Position numbers and translations under genes: made by a program. This document shows positions 1-6,819 of a stretch of 38,276 nt of DNA, piece by piece. Under the pieces are notes generated by a model. It saw only the letters and a program-made list of their open reading frames with translations, did not search any database and was not told the DNA's origin. This DNA is from Elusimicrobiota bacterium (GTDB lineage: Bacteria; Elusimicrobiota; Elusimicrobia; FEN-1173). Location: NCBI GenBank assembly GCA_022703335.1, contig JAKLDV010000010.1:1-38276 (forward strand), read 5' to 3'. Position 1 is the stretch's first letter. The number at the start of each line of letters is the position of its first letter.

Positions 1-60
1 ATTCAAAACGTTCTTCAACAGCTGGTGGACCCCCGCATCCACGTCTCTCCGGAATTTTAA
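1..60 (+). CDS. 3' end of a plus-strand gene (possibly ABC transporter permease)
   Basis: An open frame enters the window and stops at TAA 58-60. Its last 19 residues include the string LVDPRIHV. This resembles the C-terminal tail of peptide/nickel ABC transporter permeases (DppB/DppC type), where a DPR motif followed by hydrophobic residues is common just before the stop. It converges on the kinase gene at 57-1376, and the two stop codons overlap by four bases. Only the tail is visible, so the family call is weak. Confidence 0.4.
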   Translation: MQNVLQQLVDPRIHVSPEF

Positions 61-1376
61 CCGGCCGACGGCGCCTTTCCCTCCTCCATCAGCGGCAGGA
101 CCGTCCGCACGACGGTCCCTTTCCCCCTCTCGCTCTCCATCGACAACCGGCCGCCGTGGCTCCGGATGATCTCCTGGGCGATCACCAAACCCAGGCCTGT
201 GCCGTCCTCCTTGGTCGAATGGAACCCTCCCAAAATCTTTTGAATCCTCTCCTCGGAAATGCCGGGGCCGTTGTCGCAGAACTCGATGACGCATTCCCCC
301 TTCTCCCGGCGAAGCGCCACCGTCACCCGCCGGACCTTCTGCCCTTCCAGCGCCTCGACGGCATTCTTGGCGATGTTGAAATACACCTGCTGAAGGCTGT
401 CCTTGTTGCCGAAAACACGCAGATCGCCGTCCCCCGGAAAAGCCGTTTCGAACCGGACGCCCTTTGATTTGGGGTGGAACTGGATCACGGTGACGATCGT
501 CTCCAGGAGCCCCGCCGGACGGATCTCGCTTTTTTCCTCCTCCCCCGGTTTCACAAAATGGAGCATCCGCTGTATCAGCTTGGAGATGCGGTCGGCCTCG
601 CCGACGATGATCTCGAAATCCTTCCGGGCCTCCGCGTCGAGATTCTCGTTCTGTCGATGGATCTCGACGAAACTGCTGATGGAAGAGAGGGGGCCGTGGA
701 TATCGTGGGCGATCTTGGTCACCATGGCGCCGATCTGCGACGTGGCCTCCAAATGCCCCATCCGCTGCACCAACTGTTCTTTCTCCCTCTGTTCATCGGC
801 GACGCGTTTCTGCACATTTCGATAAATGATGTCGTAGTAAAGGGCCGAGACGATGAGAAACCCGACGGTCGTCACCATCACCAGGAGCGTGGCGAACCAA
901 CTGCCGTACACCAGTTCCGGAGAAACCGTCCGATACGGGATCCGCCCCGAAAACTGCGCCAGGAGGACCGCCACGTACGTCAGGATGGTCGCCGGTAAAA
1001 TCCACCGGTGGCGCAATTCGCTGACGCTTCCGAGGATGATGATGCAGGAAAAAACGAACACGAAGGGGGACAGGATGCCGCCGGTGTAAAAAACGGCGAC
1101 CCCGAGAAGGAAAACGTTGAGGTAACTCATCCACAAGGGGACCCAGGACTTCAACCGGGGATAGAAAACATACAGGATCAGGTGGAGGACCGCCGACACC
1201 ACCGCCACGATCCCGAACCGCCGGTCGAACGGCCACCGGGGAAGGAACACCAGCAGGGAGGCGGAGGCCGTCAGAAGCACATTGAAGAGGATGTGGTTCC
1301 GCATGATCTGCGGAAACGGGACCTGGAATTGATTTGCGATGGGCGACGGTTTTGACGGCGAGTCGGGCTCTGTCAA
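57..1376 (-). CDS. Membrane sensor histidine kinase, HisKA/HATPase_c
   Basis: A 439-residue inner-membrane histidine kinase. About five or six hydrophobic segments lie between residues 28 and 182, with no clear large periplasmic domain, so the membrane domain itself may sense. The dimerisation/phosphoacceptor region has H224 in an HDIHGPL H-box. The ATPase domain shows an N-box (NIAKNAVEAL, N334/N338), a G1 box DNGPG at 368-372 and a G2 box GTGLGL at 392-397, so it should be catalytically competent. The chosen start is TTG at 1376, three bases after the stop of the lycopene-cyclase-domain gene and behind an AAGGG; ATG at 1304 (M25) is the alternative. It is the last gene of the operon headed by the HTH-receiver regulator at 3415-3987, which is its likely partner. 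Class sure; signal unknown. Confidence 0.9.
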   Translation of the reverse strand: MTEPDSPSKPSPIANQFQVPFPQIMRNHILFNVLLTASASLLVFLPRWPFDRRFGIVAVVSAVLHLILYVFYPRLKSWVPLWMSYLNVFLLGVAVFYTGGILSPFVFVFSCIIILGSVSELRHRWILPATILTYVAVLLAQFSGRIPYRTVSPELVYGSWFATLLVMVTTVGFLIVSALYYDIIYRNVQKRVADEQREKEQLVQRMGHLEATSQIGAMVTKIAHDIHGPLSSISSFVEIHRQNENLDAEARKDFEIIVGEADRISKLIQRMLHFVKPGEEEKSEIRPAGLLETIVTVIQFHPKSKGVRFETAFPGDGDLRVFGNKDSLQQVYFNIAKNAVEALEGQKVRRVTVALRREKGECVIEFCDNGPGISEERIQKILGGFHSTKEDGTGLGLVIAQEIIRSHGGRLSMESERGKGTVVRTVLPLMEEGKAPSAG

Positions 1377-1379
1377 CTT

Positions 1380-2129
1380 TTACCCTTTTGAATCCTGTTT
1401 TTTCGTGTATTTGACCGCCAACAAATACAGCGAAAGTCCCGCCGGAGGAGCATAGAGGTAGAAATTCACGTCTTCCACGGGGATCCCCCAGAACTTGATC
1501 CCCATGATGGGATTGTAGATCCACCAATCGTATTTGAACGCGAAATAGTCCCAGATCAACCCCACGAGGAACATGAACCCCGTGATGAGCGCCATCGCCC
1601 GGGGGTTCACGTACCGCCAGACGGCCTCGCACAGAACGATGGCCAGGCCGTTATAGACGATAAAATGGCTGTAGAGGTAGTAGGGCTTTTCGTCGCGATA
1701 GAGGAACGCCAGGACGGCGAAGACCAGCGTGCCGGAATAGAGATAGAGGCGGTAGGACCAGGGGGATTTCAAGGTCTGCGGGCGGGCGCGGTCGATGACG
1801 TTATAAAAACCGATCATGAACAGCATCACCATGGGGTAAAAAAGCATCTCCTCCAGGGGAAGGTTCGGCAAGAGCCAGATGCCGATGAGCCATTTGCGCG
1901 GGAAGATCCACCACTGCTGGGCGGAGAGGGTAATGCTCCAGGCCCACCCGATCAGCGTCACGAGGGCAAAGCCGAGGAAGACCGCCTTCGCGTTGGCGCC
2001 CCTGAAAAGCCACCGCCACAACACCAGCAGCGGCAGGATGAAAACCCCGACCAGGACCTGAAGATAGCGGGGCCGCGGCGTATCGGCGGCCGTCGTGGGA
2101 TCTCGACGATAGTCGCGGCGTTCCGGCAT
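1380..2129 (-). CDS. Lycopene cyclase-domain membrane protein, two-domain (CrtYcd-like)
   Basis: A 249-residue multi-pass membrane protein with two copies of the CrtYc/CrtYd lycopene cyclase domain. The first copy has W-rich helices leading to LPNLPLEEMLFY (about residues 86-98). The second has the pattern GLIWDY...WWIYNP...GIPVEDVNFYLYAPP (about 190-232). The acidic P-x-E-E/D motif is the family signature and is thought to be catalytic. In actinobacteria the two domains are separate subunits that cyclise lycopene to beta-type rings; fused forms exist in haloarchaea and some Bacteroidota. The gene lies 15 bases after its upstream neighbour in an operon with other proteins of this type. Whether it still cyclises lycopene is uncertain, since no phytoene synthase or desaturase gene is in the window. 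Confidence 0.8.
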   Translation of the reverse strand: MPERRDYRRDPTTAADTPRPRYLQVLVGVFILPLLVLWRWLFRGANAKAVFLGFALVTLIGWAWSITLSAQQWWIFPRKWLIGIWLLPNLPLEEMLFYPMVMLFMIGFYNVIDRARPQTLKSPWSYRLYLYSGTLVFAVLAFLYRDEKPYYLYSHFIVYNGLAIVLCEAVWRYVNPRAMALITGFMFLVGLIWDYFAFKYDWWIYNPIMGIKFWGIPVEDVNFYLYAPPAGLSLYLLAVKYTKKQDSKG

Positions 2130-2144
2130 GGCGGGACTTACCCC

Positions 2145-2693
2145 TCAGGGAAGATCGGTCCGGGTGTGGCGTCCTTCAAAAGCCCCCTGCCAATAGCGGA
2201 CGAACGTCGGACCCAGCAGCATCAGCAGGCAATAGCCCATCAGCGCCTCGTAGGGCATGTTGAAAAACGGGATGGTTCCCCAGTTCCACTGCAACACGTC
2301 GTAATTGTAATCCCAAACGCCCGACTTGAGCCCGACGGTTTCCAGCGGAAGCCCCACCAAAGCGGCCCCCAAGACGTCGAAGAGAAATATCTTTTTGTCG
2401 TAGGGGTCGATGGCGGTTTTTTTCAATATCCAGCAATACAGTTTCTCGGAAACAAAAACGACCAGCGTGAACATCACGCCCCAGCCCAGGACCACGGACA
2501 ACGGCACGTCCTTGTAAATGGTGAGGCGGAAATGATAGGTCCAGAGGGGCTCGGTGGAAAATTCGATGAACGCCCCGATCATGGCGCCGGCCACCATGTC
2601 CCCGAAAACGTTTTTCTTCGCAAAACGGCGAAAGAGATACCAAATGACCGGAAGCTGAAGATAGGACCATATTTCCCATACGATCAGTTTCAT
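2145..2693 (-). CDS. Multi-pass membrane protein, divergent carotenoid-enzyme-like (CruF/lycopene cyclase-like)
   Basis: A 182-residue protein with about five predicted membrane helices. It lacks the clean P-x-E-E motif of its neighbours. It does contain W/Y-rich stretches of similar design: EPLWTYHFRL followed by VPLSVVLGWG near residues 48-73, and SGVWDYNYDVL followed by IPFFNMPYEALMGY near 124-152. These recall the lycopene cyclase domain and, more weakly, the CruF/DUF422 carotenoid family (glycine/tyrosine-rich loop, then a VP helix). Its ATG overlaps the stop of the upstream gene by four bases (ATGA), which implies coupled translation within the set. I infer a carotenoid- or isoprenoid-related membrane role from context; the fold resemblance is by eye and unconfirmed. 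Confidence 0.55.
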   Translation of the reverse strand: MKLIVWEIWSYLQLPVIWYLFRRFAKKNVFGDMVAGAMIGAFIEFSTEPLWTYHFRLTIYKDVPLSVVLGWGVMFTLVVFVSEKLYCWILKKTAIDPYDKKIFLFDVLGAALVGLPLETVGLKSGVWDYNYDVLQWNWGTIPFFNMPYEALMGYCLLMLLGPTFVRYWQGAFEGRHTRTDLP

Positions 2694-3079
2694 GAATTTT
2701 TCCTCCCTTCAATCTTGTGTTTCACAAACAGCATAAAAACGATGACGAAGAGCCCCGGGAACCAGTAATAGAGGAGGGGTTCCTCGAGGGGGACGCCGAA
2801 GACCTTCGGGCCCCAAATGCGGGCCTCGTTGTAGACCCAGTGGCCGCGTTTGAGGCTGTAATGCTCGGCGAAAAGCATGAAGGTCTCAAAACAGAGGATG
2901 GTCGCCAGGGCGGCCCGGCCGTTGAGCTCTTTGCGCGCCACGGAGTAAAAAGGCTTGAAGAGGAACAGGAAGGGCAGGAGGAGGAGCGAGAACGCCGGCC
3001 ACCAGGCGCCGCGGCGGTAGGTGGGGAACTCCTCCTTCTTTTTCCCCTCCGGCGGCAGGGGTTGTATGTGTTCAGGCAT
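2690..3079 (-). CDS. Lycopene cyclase-domain protein, small subunit type (CrtYd-like)
   Basis: A 129-residue membrane protein with a charged N-terminal tail of about 28 residues and three hydrophobic segments. Residues about 79-106 give GHWVYNEARIWGPKVFGVPLEE, followed by a hydrophobic aromatic run. This is the standard layout of a single CrtYc/CrtYd domain: aromatic loop, glycine, then P-L-E-E at the head of the last helix. Single-domain cyclase subunits act as heterodimers, so the natural partner is the 113-residue protein encoded just upstream, whose gene it overlaps by eight bases. The gene downstream overlaps it by four bases. Family confident; enzyme activity inferred. Confidence 0.78.
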   Translation of the reverse strand: MPEHIQPLPPEGKKKEEFPTYRRGAWWPAFSLLLLPFLFLFKPFYSVARKELNGRAALATILCFETFMLFAEHYSLKRGHWVYNEARIWGPKVFGVPLEEPLLYYWFPGLFVIVFMLFVKHKIEGRKNS

Positions 3080-3413
3080 GGGGGACCCTCCTGAAAAACC
3101 GCCGGTCCAGCAGATCGAAGGCCAGGTAAAGCAGCATGATGACGCCGCAGGCGCCGAGCCAGAAGAAGAATTCCTCCACGGGGGCCCCGAAGAGCGTCCA
3201 GCCGATCAACGGGTCCCACGCCTCGGAAAAGTTCCACACGTCGGCCCAGAGATAGACGTATTCCACCACCAAGGAGGTCGGAAGGCAAAGGCCGAGGAAC
3301 GTGATCCAGAAGGCTTTCCGGGTGGATTTTTCCAGGAACGGCCAAATCGCCGGCATCAAGACAAAGGACGGCACCCAGAACCCGAAAAAATAGAGGAGGA
3401 AATAGCGCGGCAC
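3072..3413 (-). CDS. Lycopene cyclase-domain protein, small subunit type (CrtYc-like)
   Basis: A 113-residue protein with three hydrophobic helices. The motif WNFSEAWDPLIGWTLFGAPVEEFFFW (about 61-86, listed here as key residues W, N, G, P, E, E, F, W) matches the CrtYc/CrtYd cyclase domain, with the P-V-E-E acidic pair intact. The start is GTG at 3413, one base after the TAA of the HTH-receiver gene. No strong Shine-Dalgarno is visible, which suits translation coupled to the upstream gene. Together with the next gene it could form a heterodimeric cyclase, while the 249-residue two-domain protein downstream would be a second, fused version. That is an unusual redundancy. Confidence 0.78.
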   Translation of the reverse strand: MPRYFLLYFFGFWVPSFVLMPAIWPFLEKSTRKAFWITFLGLCLPTSLVVEYVYLWADVWNFSEAWDPLIGWTLFGAPVEEFFFWLGACGVIMLLYLAFDLLDRRFFRRVPHA

Positions 3414-3414
3414 G

Positions 3415-3987
3415 TTAGAGAAGGGCTTTTATTTCGGAAAGGAAGGTCTTGGGATTGACGGGTTTGGCCATGAAGAAATCCACCCCCGACTTCTTGATGG
3501 CGGCGATCTCCTCCGGATCCTTGGCGGCGGTGAGCGCCACGATCTTGGTGGTGCTCAGAGTGGCGTCGGCCCGCACGAGGCGGACGATCTCCCGGCCGTC
3601 GGTCTCGCCCAGATAAATATCCAAAACGACGAGTTCCGGCCGGAACACCTGCATGAGGAAACCCGCCTTGAACCCGACCTGGGTGGTTTGCACCTCCAGG
3701 AACGGGTCCTTCTCCAGCAGACGCTTGATGAGGCGGAGTTCGACGGCGTTGTCCTCCACCACCAGGATTTTCTTCCGCCGGGTGTGTTCGGGGGTGTAGG
3801 GCAGGCCGTTGTCCTTGGCGAATTTCTCCAAATCAGCCGGGGCGATGCGGAAATGCCCGCCGGGAGTGGAATACGCGTTCAACTTTTTCTGCAGGGCGGC
3901 GCGGAAAATCGTGGAGTGGCTCACATGGCACAGCCGGGCGGCCTCCGCCGTTGTGTAATATTTCTCAAATTGCTTTTTGGAATCCAT
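3415..3987 (-). CDS. HTH-receiver response regulator (excisionase-type HTH, C-terminal REC)
   Basis: A 190-residue response regulator with inverted domain order. Residues about 10-58 form an excisionase/MerR-like helix-turn-helix: YYTTAEAARLCHVSHSTI, then a wing with TPGGHFRI. Residues 72-190 are a receiver domain with acidic pair E78-D79, phosphoacceptor D123 (VVLDIYLGE), T153 and K175. Most response regulators put the receiver first; here DNA binding is N-terminal. It heads the operon with the lycopene-cyclase-domain genes and ends with the kinase at 57-1376, so it is the likely transcriptional output of that kinase. It faces the FadL-type porin gene across 119 bases and may control both directions. 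A paralogue with the same architecture is at 23483-24055. Confidence 0.88.
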   Translation of the reverse strand: MDSKKQFEKYYTTAEAARLCHVSHSTIFRAALQKKLNAYSTPGGHFRIAPADLEKFAKDNGLPYTPEHTRRKKILVVEDNAVELRLIKRLLEKDPFLEVQTTQVGFKAGFLMQVFRPELVVLDIYLGETDGREIVRLVRADATLSTTKIVALTAAKDPEEIAAIKKSGVDFFMAKPVNPKTFLSEIKALL

Positions 3988-4011
3988 ATCCCCATCTCCC
4001 TCTATTTACAG

Positions 4012-4028
4012 TCTATTGACAAAATAGA
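4012..4028. promoter_or_regulatory. Inverted repeat in the divergent promoter region (candidate operator)
   Basis: TCTATT at 4012-4017 and AATAGA at 4023-4028 form a perfect 6-base inverted repeat with a 5-base spacer. It sits between the HTH-receiver gene and the FadL-type porin gene and covers a TTGACA hexamer (4016-4021). The position suits an operator for the adjacent regulator, but a 6-base palindrome in AT-rich intergenic DNA can occur by chance. Confidence 0.35.
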
Positions 4029-4044
4029 TCAACCGTGTTAAGTT
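4016..4044 (+). promoter_or_regulatory. Candidate sigma70-type promoter for the FadL-type operon
   Basis: A perfect TTGACA at 4016-4021 is followed, after 17 bases, by TAAGTT (4039-4044). The -10 match is poor (3 of 6). It lies about 65 bases upstream of the ATG at 4107, which has GGAGGG at 4096-4101 as ribosome binding site. Confidence 0.35.
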
Positions 4045-4106
4045 TACCATAATTCCGCGACAACACGACAGATTCGCTCCATTCCATCGGTTTCTGGAGG
4101 GTCTCC

Positions 4107-5354
4107 ATGAGAAAACGTTCGTCCATCCTTTTCTGTCTTCTTTTTTTCCTCGCCTCCCTGCCCCGCATGGCCCGCGCCGCCGGATACGAATTCGAAGGGA
4201 TCGGCGCAAGGCAGGTCGGGCGGGCGGGCGCGGCCGTGGCCGACGTGTCCGATTGGACGGCCATTTATTGGAACCCGGCGGGCATGGCCGCCCCCCGACT
4301 CGACGGCGAAACGAACGCGGGACAGGTGGGGTTCGAAGCCTTCGGCGGGTATGCCCGCACGAAAGACGGCAACTCCCTCTCGCGCCTGGCCGGCCCCCTG
4401 TTCAACGAAAAACATATGGCGTCCTCCTTCATCCTCGGCGCGTTCGGCGTCCGGGTCCCCCTTGAATCCGGATGGGTCCTGGGAACGGGCGTCTACACCC
4501 CCCTCATCCAGGGAGCCGACTTCAACGACACCGCCAACGGAATGACGCTCGATTATTTCGCGCAGGCCGGCATCGCCGTGGTCAATTTCTCCGTGGCCCG
4601 GGTCCTCTGGAACGACGTCACCCTGGGGGCCGGGGTGAACGCGGTGTACGCGCAGATGCGGAGCAACTCCCGCCTCACCAATTCCCTGAGCGGCACCGTG
4701 GCCAACTCCGACATCGCCGGGGACGGCTGGGGGCCGGAAGGCATCCTCGGGTTGCAGTGGCGGATGTCCTCCGCCTGGCGGTTCGGCGCGGTCTATCGCA
4801 CGGGGTCGCGCATCCCCCTCAAAGGGGACGCCGACGCCTCCATGACCGGCCTCCCCGACGAGCGTTCCACCTTCGGGTACGATTTCAACCACCCGGCCAC
4901 CGCCGCCGTGGGGGTCTCCTTCACGCCCGTGCCGAAGGCCACGCTCTCCTTCGACATCAACCACACCAACTGGCGTTCCTTCCGTGGAGACATGGACTTT
5001 GAAACCAGCGGCCCCCTGTTGAGCGACATCCGGAACTCCTACGCCTGGAAAAACACCTTCAAGTTCCGGCTGGGCGGCCTCTATCGCCTGACGGACAAAA
5101 CCGACCTGCTCGCGGGACTCTCCTACGACAACTACGCCCTGGACAGGAACAGCATCGATTTTTCCACCACCATCGACGTCCCCATTTTCCGTTATTTCGG
5201 CGGGGTGACCCGCCGGCTCCCGAAAGGATGGGAAATGAGCGCCAGCCTGCTGGCCGCCAAGGGCCGCCGCGAAAAGAACGGGGTGGATTACTCCATCGGC
5301 GGATGGCAGGCGATGGTGGAAACCGCCTGGAATTTCTCGACGAAACATCCATAA
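4107..5354 (+). CDS. FadL/OmpP1-family outer-membrane transporter
   Basis: A 415-residue outer-membrane beta-barrel with a signal peptide (basic n-region, hydrophobic core, cleavage after ARA near residue 24). The mature N-terminus reads GYEFEGIGARQVGRAGAAVAD, then AIYWNPAGMA, which is the hallmark of the FadL/OmpP1/TodX family (the NPAG hatch motif, about 56-60). The rest alternates in beta-strand fashion up to the last strand, MVETAWNFSTKHP. FadL proteins let long-chain fatty acids or hydrophobic aromatics cross the outer membrane. The length is typical of the family. GGAGGG lies five bases before the ATG. It heads a three-gene plus-strand unit and is divergent from the carotenoid-like operon, so a hydrophobic substrate shared by both sides is possible but speculative. 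Confidence 0.88.
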   Translation: MRKRSSILFCLLFFLASLPRMARAAGYEFEGIGARQVGRAGAAVADVSDWTAIYWNPAGMAAPRLDGETNAGQVGFEAFGGYARTKDGNSLSRLAGPLFNEKHMASSFILGAFGVRVPLESGWVLGTGVYTPLIQGADFNDTANGMTLDYFAQAGIAVVNFSVARVLWNDVTLGAGVNAVYAQMRSNSRLTNSLSGTVANSDIAGDGWGPEGILGLQWRMSSAWRFGAVYRTGSRIPLKGDADASMTGLPDERSTFGYDFNHPATAAVGVSFTPVPKATLSFDINHTNWRSFRGDMDFETSGPLLSDIRNSYAWKNTFKFRLGGLYRLTDKTDLLAGLSYDNYALDRNSIDFSTTIDVPIFRYFGGVTRRLPKGWEMSASLLAAKGRREKNGVDYSIGGWQAMVETAWNFSTKHP

Positions 5355-5367
5355 ATCCGGAGGCGCC

Positions 5368-5733
5368 ATGAACGACCTGATCCAGACCATCGAATTCTTC
5401 GCCGTCTTCTCCATGGCGATCGAAATGGGGTTCGCCACGCTGTTTTCCCTGCCTCCCGTGTACGCCTTTTTCAAAAAGAACCCGGACAAAAAGTATCTGA
5501 AACGCCTGCTGGTGCTGGCCTTCTGTCTCCTCCTCTGCGCCGCCCTTTACAAAGCCGTCTCCGCCGACAAGGGCGCCCTCTTCCTGGAGAGGATCTTCGG
5601 CCAAAAAGTGCCCGTGGTGGACGTCCTCCTCTCCGCCCTGATCCTCGCCGGCGGGTCCCGGGCCATCCACGACATCCTTAAAAGACTCAGCGGCGCCACC
5701 GCTCAGAAACTCCTACAACAGGGAAAACCCTGA
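5368..5733 (+). CDS. Small three-helix membrane protein, function unknown
   Basis: A 121-residue protein with three hydrophobic segments (about residues 9-33, 44-63 and 80-97) and a short basic tail. GGAGG lies a few bases before the ATG. It sits 13 bases after the FadL-type gene, and its stop overlaps the proposed start of the next gene, so it belongs to the same transcript. I do not recognise a family. Placement suggests an inner-membrane role related to the porin or the phosphatase-like enzyme, with no direct evidence. Confidence 0.72.
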   Translation: MNDLIQTIEFFAVFSMAIEMGFATLFSLPPVYAFFKKNPDKKYLKRLLVLAFCLLLCAALYKAVSADKGALFLERIFGQKVPVVDVLLSALILAGGSRAIHDILKRLSGATAQKLLQQGKP

Positions 5734-6809
5734 TTCCCGCACCCGCCGTTTCTGGGGCGCGCCGAACCTCTCGGCACCCGAGGCTCCTCAAAATATCCAG
5801 CGCCCTCCTCCTGGCGGCGTTCGGCACGGCCACCGCCCTGCAGGCCCGTCCCCGCCCACCGAAAAACATCATCCTCCTCGGCTGGGACGCCTGTCAACGG
5901 AACCATCTGAAGGAATGCCTGTCCCGCGAGGAACTCCCCCACCTCAAAAAACTGATCTCCGAGGGGACCGTCGTGGCGATCGACGTCCTCCGGCACACCG
6001 ACACCAAGGCGGGCTGGACCCAGATACTGACGGGCTACGAGCCGGAAATCACCGGGGTTTATTCCAACAACAGATTCGGGCCGATCCCCCCGGGTTATTC
6101 CGTTTTCGAACGTCTGGAAAACTTCTTCGGGCGCGACAACATCGTCACCATGGTCTTTTCCGGGAAAAGGATCCATTTCGACTCGACCCCCCCGGCCAAA
6201 ATCCCCTATAAGGACGCCGATCAACTTCCTCCCGACGATGTGTCGATGTACAAAACGGACACCGGCGGCGGCGCGCTCATCACCGAAGGCGGCGAAAAAT
6301 ACTGGGACGTCCCCGCCCAACCCTATCATCTCATGGCCAAGGCCGTGGACGTGTGGGAAAACGCGCTGGGGCTCAACGACGACGTCACGTCTCCCCTGCT
6401 GGAAGCGATCCGTCGCCACAAAAACGAACGTTTCTTTATCTTCGCCCTGTTCAACGACATCGACTATTTCGGCCACGAGTTCGGCGAGAACTCCCCGCAG
6501 TACAACGACGCCATCGTCTCCGCCGACGCGTGCCTCGGCCGGATCGTTTCCACCCTCCGGGAGCTGGGGCTGTACGACGACACGCGCATCTACATCACCG
6601 CCGACCATGGATTCGACGAGGGGAAGAAAAATCACAACGACGCCCCTTATGTCTTCCTCGCCACCAACGATCCCCGGGTCATTCGGCGGGGCGAACGGAG
6701 GGACATCACCCCCACCCTGCTGGACCGCCTGGGGGTCCCTCTGGAAGGGATCACCCCGCCCCTCGACGGCCGCCCCCTCACGAAACGTCATAAACCGCCC
6801 CGCTGGTAA
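5730..6809 (+). CDS. Secreted type I phosphodiesterase / alkaline phosphatase-superfamily hydrolase, non-ATG start
   Basis: The frame is open from 5682 to 6809, but the first standard start codon (GTG 5973) would cut off the first metal-site motif. Reading from CTG 5730 (or ATT 5733) gives about 359 residues. These begin with a basic, hydrophobic signal peptide (RRTSRHPRLLK, then ALLLAAFG, ending near ALQA at 39), followed by NIILLGWDACQ with metal-binding D53. A Thr-rich loop (about T90-T97), in the style of the nucleophile region, precedes LTGYEP. Later come NDIDYFGHEFG (D245/H249), ADHGFDE (D292/H293) and H302, in family order. GGGA at 5721-5724 is a usable ribosome binding site, and the start overlaps the previous stop. 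It should act in the periplasm or be exported; the substrate (phosphodiester, nucleotide or sulfate ester) is unknown. Confidence 0.8.
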   Translation: MIPAPAVSGARRTSRHPRLLKISSALLLAAFGTATALQARPRPPKNIILLGWDACQRNHLKECLSREELPHLKKLISEGTVVAIDVLRHTDTKAGWTQILTGYEPEITGVYSNNRFGPIPPGYSVFERLENFFGRDNIVTMVFSGKRIHFDSTPPAKIPYKDADQLPPDDVSMYKTDTGGGALITEGGEKYWDVPAQPYHLMAKAVDVWENALGLNDDVTSPLLEAIRRHKNERFFIFALFNDIDYFGHEFGENSPQYNDAIVSADACLGRIVSTLRELGLYDDTRIYITADHGFDEGKKNHNDAPYVFLATNDPRVIRRGERRDITPTLLDRLGVPLEGITPPLDGRPLTKRHKPPRW

Positions 6810-6819
6810 GTCTTCCCCC

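Noticed and set aside
4044-5489. A 481-residue open frame on the minus strand opposite the FadL-type gene
   Set aside because: Low-complexity Gly/Val/Glu/His-rich translation without motifs, while the plus strand encodes a full FadL protein with signal peptide and ribosome binding site.
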